NCBI GenBank assembly: GCA_025890175.1
Contig: JANPYM010000001.1
Coordinates: 2,216,853-2,280,852 of the forward strand
Direction: 5' to 3'
From: Ciborinia camelliae
Taxonomy: Eukaryota; Ascomycota; Leotiomycetes; Helotiales; Sclerotiniaceae
DNA: 64,000 bases
Of this stretch, positions 22,751-33,850 are shown piece after piece (the stretch's first letter is position 1; the number at the start of each line of letters is the position of its first letter). Made by a program: the position numbers and the translations under genes. Under the pieces are notes generated by a model. The model had not been told where the DNA came from. It was given only the letters and a program-made list of their open reading frames with translations, and did not search any database.

Positions 22751-24327
22751 GGTATATTCAGTACATAGGGGCGGTGTGTTCATTTTTGCTTCATTATAGA
22801 TCTCGTGTCATTGTGAGATTCATATACTCCTACTTTAAAAGTTGACACTTTATGAGGAATATATCTCTTCCTTCCTTCTATCCAAAATGAGATGCAACTT
22901 TCAGTGATATATGAGCAGGATATGTAATAAGAAGAAGTTCCTTTAAGATAACTGGTCTTGGGTTTATGTCATTGTTCTTACACAAATATTAAAGATATTC
23001 TGCCAAAGGAACCACTCTTTACTTTCTTCCCTGCCACAAAGACTTTAACCTTCTCTCGCCCACTCCAAGGCTTCCAAGCAGTCCTAGTCTATACTAATGA
23101 AACTCGCAAAATCATCACTCTTACATCTGCATTTCTAATAAGGTATCAACATCCACAGCTTCAATTTCACTATTTAAAGCAGCAATAATAATATACAGTT
23201 AAGAGAATTCTCCTTGCAAACTTGCATATCTGGAACAGCAGTCTACCGCTGATCCTGGAAAAGTAATATTTATTGAATAGTAGGAGTTGGAGGGAGAGGA
23301 AGAGGGAGAAGAAGAGCGAGTTTTGGTTGTATATATGGACAGCGGTTCTATTTACACCTCTTCAACCTCTGGTTACATACGGAAATAGAAGGTACAGGTA
23401 CAGGTATAGTCAGAGATGAGTTTGATTAATTATAATTGAGAAGGAGTGGAGGTGTGGAAGACTTAGAGGGTAATAAATTTATAAACACGCCACTTCACAT
23501 CATCTCCTCTCAAGGATCCCAGCCGTCTTAAACACGCCAAACCCCTCAGCACCATGTGCCATCTATCTATCTCCTCCCAGTAGAGACACACTAACCCTAA
23601 CCCTAAGTAACCCTATACGTCTCTCGTCTTTAATCTTCCGTTTTCAAAATTTCATTTAGAAATTCGTACAACAAATATGAGTCCATGTTAAATCAACTAC
23701 TCCGCTGTAGATGTGAGTGCAGGGGATCATCCAAAATACCTGTTTAGTGATTCAGGGGAGAAATTATGGTATTTTTCAAGTATGATGATGGGTGGGTGTA
23801 ATGCGATCAGTAAGCGAGTTGGTAAGCATTTACTAGATTTGAATTTGAGAAGCCTTGGATGAGATTAGCAGACAGCTAGAAATGATCATAACCATTTATG
23901 TAAGGAAATATCAAACTTGGCTAAGTATTCTAATTTGCTACCTCTCTTTGATTATAAATTCTTATGTAGCTGCTGTGCTGATGTCTTGATGCTCATTGAA
24001 TGAAGAGGAGAACAGTTTCAGATCATAGACATACGACTCTACCAAATATGAGCGCCAAATGCCCTTGTAATATTATATGACCTAGATTTTCTGACTAAAT
24101 GTAAGAGAGCAATGGCATTCCAAGAAAAAATATAAACATAAAAACTGGCCATTTGCCCACACTAATTCATGGGTATCATGCGCGGATGAACTAATGTTCC
24201 CAAACCCAAAAGACGGACCAAAAGACAGCCTAATATCTGATCTCATCCACCACCCTCCAATTTCTCTAGTCCTGTATTCCCGGCCCCCAACTCAATTCAA
24301 GAATGCCGATATGATGTTTTCCGGGTA
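22751..24327. other. Gene desert, second part, to the RAP1 3' end
   Basis: There is no supported gene. A purine-rich block lies near 23285-23320. The telomere-like run at 23591-23615 is listed separately. The last few hundred bases are probably RAP1 3' UTR. Confidence 0.4.
23591..23615 (+). repeat. Short telomere-like repeat (CCCTAA units)
   Basis: CTAACCCTAACCCTAA is followed by G and TAACCCTA, so nearly four units of the TTAGGG-type telomeric repeat lie within 25 bp. It could be an interstitial telomeric sequence, a binding site for a TTAGGG-binding protein, or a telomerase RNA template. It sits about 0.7 kb beyond the stop codon of RAP1. Confidence 0.7.
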
Positions 24328-26923
24328 TCACACTTCCTCAATCTCAGTCAATCCTCTCTTGAATTCCTTCCTTGCAGCAATTCCATCCTTTCCATGTTTT
24401 GTCAGGATTCTCTTGCGCTCTGCGGAGTCCTCAGAAAATAATGCTTCATCATCTCTTTTGGTCCAAACCCCGGCCATGTCATCTGGAATAGAGTGTCCAT
24501 TTTTCAATTGTTCCATAACTACGCTTGCAATTTCAAAATCAAATGTTGTTGCTTCGAGAGCGTTCGCTATAATTTCGTCAGAGTAGCCAAGGGCTTTATA
24601 TTTATCGAAGTCAGCTTGTAAAGAGTTTTGTGAATCTGAATCTTGTTCTAGTTCTGATTCTGAAGATGAATCTCGACTCAAATCAATGACAGTGGCTTTG
24701 GTCATTTTCTTTGGAGCAGGGGTTGGAGAAGCTATCGAGACTTCATCATTGATGTCTGAATACTGAAAATCTTGAGTTTCTGGCTCAAGTACAGGCTTTT
24801 TTGCCGAAGCTTTCCGAGATGATCCTTGCTGAATGCGGCGAATTCTTTCCTGAGCTTCGCGATCACTACTACTATCATCATCCCCCTCAAAACTGAGAGT
24901 TCTTTTTGTAGCATTGTACACATGTTCTGGTGTAGGTGGTATTTCCACCTCTTTACCTTTGCCCTTGTCAACCTTTGGACGCTTGCTTTGGGGCTTAACA
25001 TTTGGTAAAGACGGCCCACTGTGGTTAGACAAGTCATCGGAATTAATGGCGCGTTTCTTGGTTGACATGGTTGACAATTGCTTGGATTTGGCCAACTGTT
25101 GTGGTAGGTACAAAATTTGATCGTTATTCTCTGTTTCCACTTCATGACCTGTTGGTCTTTGAGCACTGCGCGAAATTGTGTCTTCAAGGTGTGAAGCTAG
25201 CAGAGTTTCATCTTGAGAGGCCGTAAATTCTGGATTGTCTTCATCGTTCTCAACCTCGACAATTGAGGTCTCAAATTCGGACAGGATTTCGTCATAGCAA
25301 TTCTTCAAATCTTCAGCAGCCTTAGCACGGTTGGCAATGGGAAAGCTTAGCCTATCAGCTATCTCTTGCCATCGCTTTTCAGCACTTGTTTTGTCGAAGC
25401 CTCCAAATAACATAACAATCTGCCAAAGCTTGAAGATGGAAACTTTTTTCCCACGAATTTGGGGATGAAAGTTGAGGTCTTTCGAGAGCTCTCCAGAGAA
25501 ATCCTTTAGAGTCTGTGTGAAGTAATCCTCTTCCTTCAAGAGAAAATTTGCGAAAGGCCTTTTTTCCAAATTAATTTTCCGTGGCATCACTCCTGGTGTC
25601 TTTGGTTCATGATCCACTTTTGATTTAGCATATGGGGAAGGCGTAACGGAGCTTCTGACAGCGGTTTCTACAGGAACTTTCTCATTCTTGTTGGTAGAAT
25701 GCTTCGTTCGCGTGGATGTTTTAGTATATTTATCCTTTGAAGAACTAGAAACTTCCCGACTAGTTGTAGATAGCACAGGCTTAGTTTTTGCCTCTTTTTT
25801 CTCTTTTCTGGCTTTTATTTCTCGAGGGCAGAAATCGTGATGAAAGTAATTCCGCCATTCTTGGGCAGTATGATGTCCATGCTGCGTGATTTCACATCAG
25901 TAAGCTTTCAGGCGGTTGGTACAATTCTACTAACCTCCTCAGTCCATTTCTCCCAGGCTTCAATCTCTTCATCCGAACTCACCTCGCAAATGTCCTTAAA
26001 CTCTTTTCGGAGAAGACGGTCATCGTTTTCTGTAAAAGGTTGCCCAGCTATAGGATTTCGTATCCTTACCTCGGGGGATGGGGCTTCTAAAATTGACCTT
26101 GTAGACGGTTGGGAGCTTGAACGTTTTGGAGGGTATGAGGCAGAAACCTGGACTCTTTCTTTTGTTGTTTCACCAGCTTTTACACTGTCATGGGAAGGTT
26201 TTTTTGCAGGAGGCTTTGCTGACCCCGTTCTTGGTTGTCTTTCGGGAGATGGTAAGTCGCCATCCTTGGTCTCGTAATGCAAAAGTCCGGTCTCATGATG
26301 AAGGAGAAGGTGCCTCTTCCAACGATCTAGCCAAGATTGATATGTATGATGAGGATGCTGTAAGAAATGTCAACCTAAAATCCCGTCTAAATGTTGTAAA
26401 ATTCAAGGCAATATCCATACCAGCTCCATTAATTCCATGTATATTTTGTTACCCTTGGTCGATCGTCCATTTCGCTCTGCCTCCAAAACCCATTCAGTCA
26501 ATATACGGTCATCCTCGGTTGTAAAAGGTGTGCGCGTAGTTTTCGCAGGTTTCGCAGTGGCAGATCCTTGCTTTTCTATCGCGCCGACTGGTGCACCACA
26601 TCGATATTTCTCAATATCTACCAATTCACCGGCTTTCGTAGACTCCTCAATAAACTTCCATGAAATGGACCCTGGAGGTGTATCTTTCCGTGCATCATCG
26701 GCGATCAAGATCTCTGCATTCTTTTCGATCTTTGTTACTTCGCCCCCATTCGACTGTCGCAAAGTTATTAGCATGTTTCTATCCTCTTCCATCCCACAGA
26801 CACTCTTACCTCGATTAACTCTTTCCATCTTGAGCGCAAAGGGACTCGCTGGAGAATGAAAAACTTCATGCCATTGAAAAGATTACCTTTCCCACCAATA
26901 CCATCATACACAATGGAAGCCAT
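24328..26923 (-). CDS. RAP1: Rap1-type telomere-binding protein
   Basis: Four exons (26923-26810, 26753-26421, 26357-25935, 25881-24328) join in phase to 807 aa. Residues about 18-95 form a BRCT-like domain (FFILQRVPLRSRW, NGGEVTKIEKNAEILIAD, WKFIEES). A Myb domain follows at about 113-170 (TPFTTEDDRILTEWV ... HHTYQSWLDRWKRHL), crossing an intron. A second Myb-like unit lies at about 250-315 (QPFTENDDRLLRKEF ... HHTAQEWRNYF). An ARID/BRIGHT-like region (RPFANFLLKEEDYF ... FKLWQIVMLFGGFD ... RWQEIADRL) spans about 397-470. The C-terminal 95 residues match the Rap1 C-terminal domain (YKALGYSDEIIANALEAT ... GVWTKRDDEAL). The protein is expected in the nucleus at telomeres. It shares a short promoter with SWF1. 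Confidence 0.9.
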
Positions 26924-27352
26924 GGTTTCGGCCCTTGTCACAAGAGAGTTGCGACAGGAGAGAGGAGTCGGTCGCAAGTCGCAAGTCACTTGAAGTTTTC
27001 AATGTGAAATAATGAAGGAACTTCGTCAGTGATGGAATAGTCTTCAATAGTATTCGATGCCTAAAAGGATTATCTGTCGCAAATTGAGTGAGTTGAATGT
27101 GACGCGCTTTTGGTCGCGAGATCAGCTGATGCCTGTGACCCTTGACAAGTACCGTAACCGTACTTTGTCGGTCTTGGCAAAGACAAAGCCCCGATCCTTC
27201 CACGTGATTGGGCAGCAAATCGAAGCAACATCAACTGCATGAAAGGACGGACGTACGTAAACTTCGACTTTCTTATTTTTGATTGACATTCATTCTTATT
27301 CTTGTGAGCATCCAACATCCATAGAAAGAACACAACCGTATTTTCACCAGAA
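26924..27352. promoter_or_regulatory. Divergent promoter of RAP1 and SWF1
   Basis: Only 429 bp separate the two start codons, so both promoters lie here. No TTAGGG-type site is visible in this stretch, so Rap1 autoregulation is not supported by it. Confidence 0.6.
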
Positions 27353-28894
27353 ATGGGGACTGTTCGAAATGTGGCGGTTGCTATTTTAATTCTTTCTTTT
27401 TTCACATTCGTTGCTTTCTTTGGAAGACTTCCAGCTTTAAGGTATTACATCTGTTGATCCTTCTTATATTTCATATGCTTACAGTTCGAAAGGAATACAC
27501 CCATCGGTAGTTTACATAGAGTGATATGGGTTCATATTCCTCGTGGTTTTATAGCGACAGATAGGATGTTGACACATGGTCATCTCAGTGCTTCATTAGG
27601 CAGACTTGCTCATACTTTATGGAACGACCGTCATCCTGTCGTTCTGGTAAGATTGCTTTCCTTTTGGTTTGATATAAACAAGAACTCAAGTGAGTGATTT
27701 GTGTATCATTTCGTCAAATAGCGAGTGCCTTCGAGTGATATACTTTGTCGATGTACCGCGCGTAAAATCGCATTGGCACCACATGACTTCCTTGTGGTTG
27801 GTTCATGATATCCCGTCGGTCTCCAAATTGTAGAAATGGGGAGTAGGCAATCCCTAATCACGCTAACAAACCTCAAGATATTTTTTATTCTCCTCCTTGT
27901 CACAGCCGAAATTATGTTCTTACCTCCAGCATGGCCACTTATGAGTACATCCCGCAAAATACAAGCCATTATAGCTTTGACATTACCATATGGCTTCCTC
28001 TATCTAGCAGCCTCTCGTGATCCAGGCTACATCACACCTTCAAACCATGTCCACCAAATGAGTATTTACCCTTACGACTACACTATCTTCCATCCCGGTA
28101 ACCCTTGTCGAACCTGCCATCTACTCAAACCCGCCCGATCCAAGCATTGCCATGTTTGCAAACAATGCATCGCAAAATGTGACCACCACTGCATTTTCAT
28201 CAATAATTGCGTTGGTTACAACAACCAACACTGGTTTCTGCTCCTTCTTCTTACCACCGGAAATCTCACTGCTTATGCTGTGTACGTTGGTAATTCCATC
28301 CTTTCCACTTTCATCACAGCAGAATACCCGGATTGGTCCTTTGCTGGAATCGGTTTTACCTGGTCTCGTTACTTCTCAATTTGGGGATGGGCTCTTCAAG
28401 AACATACTCGGATTGGCTCGATAACCCTCCTCTGTTTCCTCATCGCCCCATTAGTCTACGGCCTCTTCTCCTATCATATATACCTAATCTGGTGCGGTAC
28501 TACCACCAACGAAAGTATGAAATGGTCTGACTGGAGTATCGAAATGTCCGAAGGCTATGTCTTCAAACGCACTCTCCCCGAAAATCGAGAGAAAAATTTA
28601 CGAATAGAACCAGCATGGACGCATTGGCCAGCAGAAACTCAGCAAATAGTTTTGCGTACATTAGATGGACAGGATCCTGTAGGAGCCTTCGGAGATGGAG
28701 GATGGGAGCGAGTGTGGAGTTTGAGGGATATTGAAAATTTGTATGATCTTGGGTTTGTGGAAAATTTGAAGGATGTATTTTTTGGGAGACAGGGTGTGTA
28801 TCATATAGTTGATAGAGGGGATGATGGGCCGTTAGAGGAAACGAGAGGTAGACTTTCTGATGAGACCGGTATATTGGAAATATTGGAAACTTAA
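27353..28894 (+). CDS. SWF1: DHHC palmitoyltransferase, Swf1 type
   Basis: Three exons (27353-27441, 27493-27646, 27878-28894) give 419 aa. The exon 3 acceptor at 27877 was chosen because it joins HPVVL to IFFILLLV, as in fungal Swf1 proteins. Exon 1 is a hydrophobic N-terminus ending FFGRLPALR, and exon 2 begins NTPIGSLHRVIWVHIPRGF. The zinc-binding DHHC domain reads CRTCHLLKPARSKHC, then CDHHC at about residues 182-186 with INNCVGYNN after it. Several further transmembrane segments follow. Swf1 palmitoylates SNAREs and other membrane proteins near their transmembrane segments, at the endoplasmic reticulum. The second intron (231 bp) is long for this genome. Confidence 0.88.
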
Positions 28895-29417
28895 GAAATA
28901 TATGTATGCATATTGGCGTGTATCAATTTAATTACGACTGCTTTTATTCGCCCACGAGTATGGTTTCTCCGTAAAGTTTATAATGTATTCAGCTACACCA
29001 GTGCTGACTCCAAGCAGGGGTCAACTTATGCAAAAGGATAAATCAAGCTTTTTGGCGCCAGGGTATGGCGGGGGTTGTTGGTGGTTGTTGGGAATCTGCC
29101 GCAGTTCATAAAATCATGTCGATTGGTTTGAAATCTTATATACATTGCCAGCCCCACAAGAGATAGGGACGAGTGTCTGTGCCATCAGATTGCATCTAAT
29201 GGAGATTGTCTCATAGCAAAGATCTCCACTTACTGCGAATCAAAGATTCTCCATTGTGACTTCCAACGCCAGGAAAAGGACATAATCTCTGTCATTCGAT
29301 CTAGATGCTGCAAACTTCACCAAAAACGAGTATCATCCCCTATCATTATGCCATTCGATCTAGATACCGGAAACATAACCAGTAATCCACAATTCGGATT
29401 CTTTAGCCATTCCATGC
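28895..29417. other. Intergenic region
   Basis: About 520 bp lie between convergent 3' ends. The phrase ATTCGATCTAGAT occurs twice (about 29297 and 29349). No gene is visible. Confidence 0.4.
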
Positions 29418-30038
29418 TCACTCCGCAAGCTCATTTAATTTGTAGGTTGGGTGGCGGGGCATTGATGGAATCCCGTTGGTGAGTCTCTTAATCCATGGTA
29501 TCTCACACGATACCCAGCAATGCCTGTCCGGAGCCATCCAATCATTCTCCAAATCCGCTCTATCAAGAGTTCCCAACACCACATCGAACATGTCGGGCCA
29601 GCCTTTGCCCAAATTTGGAATTGAGTATGTCAAATTAGTGCCACACCTCCCACAGAAGCTTCTAGTTGTGCGCTCAGAAGACTTGTAAAATCTCAACCAG
29701 TACTTCTCAGTTTGAGGCCCCGGATGAAAAAAGTTGGTGACAGGGAGCCAGTCCTCAGCTCCAGGAGTTTCGGCCCCAGAAGGTGAGGATGATATGTCGA
29801 CTGGTTCGAGCATGCAGGACATCATTGGTGCCGGGACGCAAATCCAGGTTGGGAGAATAGTACCGAGGGCTTTACGACAATCATTACAGTGATCGGTGAG
29901 TATGACTGGGAATGTGACATCTCCATTGGACACAGGGTTGGCAGGACGCTCTGAATTTTCTGGGATATCCACTCGATAACGTACTGCGCCGCAATTGCAA
30001 CCTCCGTGAAGAACGAGGGGGTGCTTGGGAAGTGGCAT
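29418..30038 (-). CDS. GFA (CENP-V)-family zinc protein
   Basis: A single exon of 206 aa with a clear ATG at 30038. Zinc ligands of the GFA fold are present: GGCNCGAVRY at about residues 12-21, HCNDCRKALG at about 49-58 and FCGRCGTNL at about 128-136. The C-terminal part ends with a pattern common in fungal members (DVVLGTLDRADLENDW ... HCWVSCEIPWIKRLTNGIP). GFA proteins are named for glutathione-dependent formaldehyde activation, but most fungal paralogues have no assigned reaction. Length fits the family. Confidence 0.88.
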   Translation of the reverse strand: MPLPKHPLVLHGGCNCGAVRYRVDIPENSERPANPVSNGDVTFPVILTDHCNDCRKALGTILPTWICVPAPMMSCMLEPVDISSSPSGAETPGAEDWLPVTNFFHPGPQTEKYWLRFYKSSERTTRSFCGRCGTNLTYSIPNLGKGWPDMFDVVLGTLDRADLENDWMAPDRHCWVSCEIPWIKRLTNGIPSMPRHPTYKLNELAE

Positions 30039-30829
30039 TGTTCAATGACGTGTGTGGAATATCCGAGGGGTAAGAATGAGGAAAAGATGGTCTTGTGTGT
30101 ATATGCACATTGTTTATCGGAAATTCTCGTCCTTTTATAGAATTTTGGGAGATTGTAACCTTCCCAGAATAAATGTTGCTTACGATAGGCACCAATCATA
30201 TCTCATATCATAATCATTCCAATGGATAGAATTTGTGGTAATCATACAGTCATATGGGTACTGCTTGTACCTAAACGAGTGAGCGAGTCCATCGGGAATG
30301 GCCCCTTTTAACATAGATCCTTGCTATTGAAGATGCCTTACTAGTCTTACTGGCCGATTCAACATATTCTTCATTACCAAAATGTCATCCACTAGCGTTT
30401 ACTTGAGATTGATTCGCAGAGTTAAGCGAAAAGACGCTGAGCACACTTGGGACTGCTGACTGCACCGTAAATCTGTTTACCAAATAGCTCAGTTTGGGCA
30501 AACATGCTGCAATGATGGCAAGGTTGCACTCAAAACCACTCCATTACATATCTAGAGTCACCTCCTGTGTAAAGTTTTGTTAGGCATATCGCAAGACTGG
30601 AAAGGATGGGGGATGTTTACCGTCGAAATCGAAGGAATTGATTGCCTCAGCTATAGCTTAACCTTAAACATACAGAACGAGCCATGCAATAGAGGCTCCC
30701 AAAGCGCTGCTGTGTCTCAGGATAGGCTGTTTTCAAATATAGAAAGTTGTGATTTACGCTGCACCCAACAGTATGATACCAGTGATAGAACATTTACGAG
30801 ACCCGGCTCTAATGTGTAGTCTGCAAATC
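30039..30829. other. Intergenic region
   Basis: This is the upstream region of the GFA gene and the DNA 3' to the rhodopsin-like pseudogene. The part nearest 30830 may hold further decayed exon sequence, but I cannot read it with confidence. Confidence 0.35.
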
Positions 30830-31711
30830 TATTAATGCACTAGCCTGTGCTCTATGAGCCATGAAATGAAACTTATCATAGACAATGGAAGATAAATCAG
30901 ATATGAATCAAGGATGAAGTCCAAAGCCGCGAGGCCATGCAAGCTGCTATAACCAGTGGTTAAGCAATGCTTGATCTGACTTGCCTCCCACCCCCAATTA
31001 TTGTCGACGTGAACTCCGCACGGGAAGATGACGATGATGATGAAGGTGATGGATGATCTACAATAACACGACTGTTGCCGAGACAATCACGATATTGTCA
31101 AAGGTGCTGCTGTTATTCACGACGAAAATCTGACGATACAAAGCTAAGATATTGAGCTTGATAAAGCCATATTATATCACCATGAGCAGCTGGAGCGCAA
31201 ACTCGGGCTAGTTTTACGTCAGTGTTGGCTTGTGTATGGTTGTCGACAGATGTCCATGCTTTACCATTCCCACTAGTTCGATAGCTGGCTCGACATGAAC
31301 TTCCACGTCAGTGGTGAGGTCTGCTGGTAAGGGCGGTGTTGTGTATCCAAAGACATGCTTTGCAGCACCTACAACTAAGGGTTCGTAACTCAAGCAAAGG
31401 AAAGATACAAAACTTAAGTTCCGTCTTACCTATTATCAAGCATATGCCTACACTTATGAATGATATCAGCCAGCAAACCCACGATTAGTTACTTGTACAG
31501 AAAGATGAAGGTATAGTCATATACACATAACAGCCACCAAGATCAAGCAGTCATCTGCACCTATGGACAACTTCTGCAGGCGGCGAGTGTTGAAGCGCAA
31601 AGTGATGATCGCATTGGTAATTATCGGGATGACAATACTGAGGGACCACACTTCTGGCTCTGTAATGCAATTGAAAGTTGCGACTTTATCGGTTCCATCA
31701 ACGGCAGCCAT
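30830..31711 (-). pseudogene. Rhodopsin-domain (fungal integral membrane) gene, decayed
   Basis: The start is intact: ATG at 31711, MAAVDGTDKVATFNCITEPE, then a first helix (SLSIVIPIITNAIITLRF) and GADDCLILVAV, the ADDxLIL signature of the fungal SAT4/rhodopsin-like family. Splicing still works on paper through CLIIG and AAKHVFGYTTPPLPADLT to PEFALQLLM. After that, in-frame TAA (31172-31174) and TAG (31058-31060) interrupt a stretch that otherwise reads YGFIKLNILALYRQIF, typical of helix 3-4 of this family. Further down, WGWEASQIKHC and LAALDFILDSYLIYLPLSMI resemble later parts but need a frame change. The TAG sits where family members usually have Trp. I read it as a gene lost fairly recently. 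Confidence 0.7.
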
Positions 31712-32303
31712 TTTACCAGTTAAGATGTGGAAAGCGCTAGATGGTTCAGGATAATGGAGTGGGAGCAGAACAAGATATGAAACCTCTTCAGGTGACTGGG
31801 TTTCCATGTGCCATTCAACAACTTGAAGAAAGTCGACGCACATCCAAAAGGATTCAAATTGGCCAGAAATTTCGCCATAGTGTCGATGTTTCTTTCGCCA
31901 CCAAGAAATATAATGAAGGGGGACCCGCGAGGACATTCAAATAAACATTGCCAGGCAAGCCATAAAGCTTGTGCGAACAATGGTTTTGATATATGAAATA
32001 CATGGTGTGGACACCCTTGGGTCTAGTTTTAGCCAATTTTAATACACGAGGGTAGCGTTCGTAAGTAGCTCAATAACATTTTGAACCAATGAGAGGCATT
32101 TTTGAAAAGGCTAGGGGCTGCAGCAGGGGGGTAACATCCGGACATCCGGAACGGATATATTGCCCTACAGTAACGGAACCAAATCACGTTGAGCAAGTAT
32201 GAAGAGAGTCAAATTGAAAGATGATTACTTGATGATGTTTCTTCTGACGTATACCTAGTTGCTGAGCTGCGAGTTCCATGGGCGGTTACTATCCTTGCTA
32301 AGC
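31712..32303. other. Spacer between rhodopsin-like pseudogene and MFS gene
   Basis: About 590 bp contain the pseudogene promoter and the MFS 3' end. A minus-strand open frame overlaps the pseudogene start upstream but has no motif of its own. CATCCGGA occurs twice near 32137-32152. Confidence 0.4.
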
Positions 32304-33850
32304 TCATAGCTTGACCTGAGAAAATTTGCTTTTGCGAATACGTTCTCCATATTTCAACAGGATCCAAGGCAAGGGAACAAAAGGCAAGACAGTGAAAGTA
32401 AGCAAGGAATTGCCCCATCCAATCCCCAAATGATCGTAGAGTGGAGGGCCAGCTAGCGGGAACAAGCTGCCAGACAATGCTAGTAGAATCTCTACCACTG
32501 CCATGGCGGAAGCACTGTAAAGCGGGAAACTGTCAACGAGATATGTCCGTGCAGTCACAAGTGAAAGAACGAGACCGAATCCCATCAAGCCAGTTCCAAA
32601 CAATGGCACGGCCCATTGAACACGATAATCTGCACCCCATCCATATGTTAGTAAACCTGCAGGAATGAATAATGCACCGAGAACCATGAGAGGTAGGCGA
32701 AATTCTGGCTTTCTTTCTCCGTCTCCCGCAGCACGAATGATATACCAGTCGGAGAAGACCCCGACCAAAGAGATTCCGAGAATTGTACCGATACCTTAGT
32801 TCTGTTAGCTGGTTGATCGGAGAGATAATCTCACTGCGGCAATACTTACCGACCCCTAAGTATGTCAGACCAACGGCGCCTTGGGAAAAGCCATATACAT
32901 CTCCATACAAAATGTTCATTCTCGTGAAGGTGATCCACATATATCCATATCCCAAGGCGAGGTAAATTGTTATCATTGTGACTACTGGCATCATGAAAAA
33001 CATTTTTAAAGGTCGAACAAACGCCCGAACTAGCTGCTGCCATGATGATAGTGTTTGTTGTTCAACAGAACTTGGCCGAGAAGCCGTATTTTTCATTGAA
33101 ATATGGGATTGCTTGCCTTTCCGTAATAGTAGAACAGGTCGGTAAGAATCTCTCATGAATATTATGGCCGGGAGAAAGTCTGCACCCGACAGAATGGCAA
33201 TGAGCCAAAATATCCAGCGCCATCCTCTGGCTTGTGCCAGATAGCCTCCAAACACAGGGCCAATAATTGGCCCAACTAACTGTCCTGATGCATAGATTGA
33301 CATTGCTCGACCTCTCTTTTCCTGTATAAAAATATCGCCAACCATTGCAGGTCCCAAAGTATAGGTAATAGCTGCTGCAATCCCATGGAGGAAACGAAAT
33401 GCAATAAGAGAGTTCATAGTCGGACTCAAGGCACAAGCAACTGCGAACAGTGTAAACAGAGCATTGAGAGCGTGTAGAACTGGAAGCCGCCCGTATACCT
33501 CAGATAATTGTGGACCGAAGAGATTCCCTGCCAAGCTTCCAAGCCCATAGATGGAAACCACGAAGGAAGACAACGGATTCGAAGCTGCTACATTGAACTC
33601 TGTTAATACTGAGGCAAGGCAAGGGGTAAATCCTATATCCCCAAGAGTCCTGTGTCATGTCAGCAGCTTGAAAAGAGTCAATAGGCAGAACTTACATCAC
33701 AAATGCCATCCACGATAATAGTGAGACGCAAACCCATTTCCGAGATGTGGTCCAATTTAAAGGATCATCTTCGCCAAGCTCCTCCAACTTCTCTTCGGTC
33801 TCAGTCTTGACTCCGATTTTGTTGGGCGACTCAAGCTCAGAACTAGCCAT
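32304..33850 (-). CDS. MFS transporter, DHA1-like
   Basis: Three exons (33850-33696, 33649-32850, 32794-32304) close in phase to 481 aa. The acidic cytoplasmic N-terminus leads to DPLNWTTSRKW, the DPxNW motif common in fungal DHA1 transporters. Helices 2-3 carry LFGPQLSEVYGRLPVLH, the loop-2 motif (GxLSDxxGRR-like). Helix 5 has GQLVGPIIGPVFGGYLAQARGWRW, motif C of drug:H+ antiporters. About twelve hydrophobic segments can be counted. It is likely a plasma-membrane exporter; the substrate cannot be read from the sequence. It appears intact although both neighbouring loci are pseudogenes. Confidence 0.85.

Noticed and set aside
22380..22845. Protein-coding gene from the open frames in the repeat array
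   Set aside because: The repeat core falls in different frames in successive copies, and no frame shows a family motif.
24020..24060. 5S rRNA gene (ACATACGAC match)
   Set aside because: Only nine bases agree with the 5S start; the rest does not fold or match.
27836..27877. Start of SWF1 at the ATG at 27836
   Set aside because: It would omit the N-terminal exons; the acceptor at 27877 joins to HPVVL and restores the family sequence.
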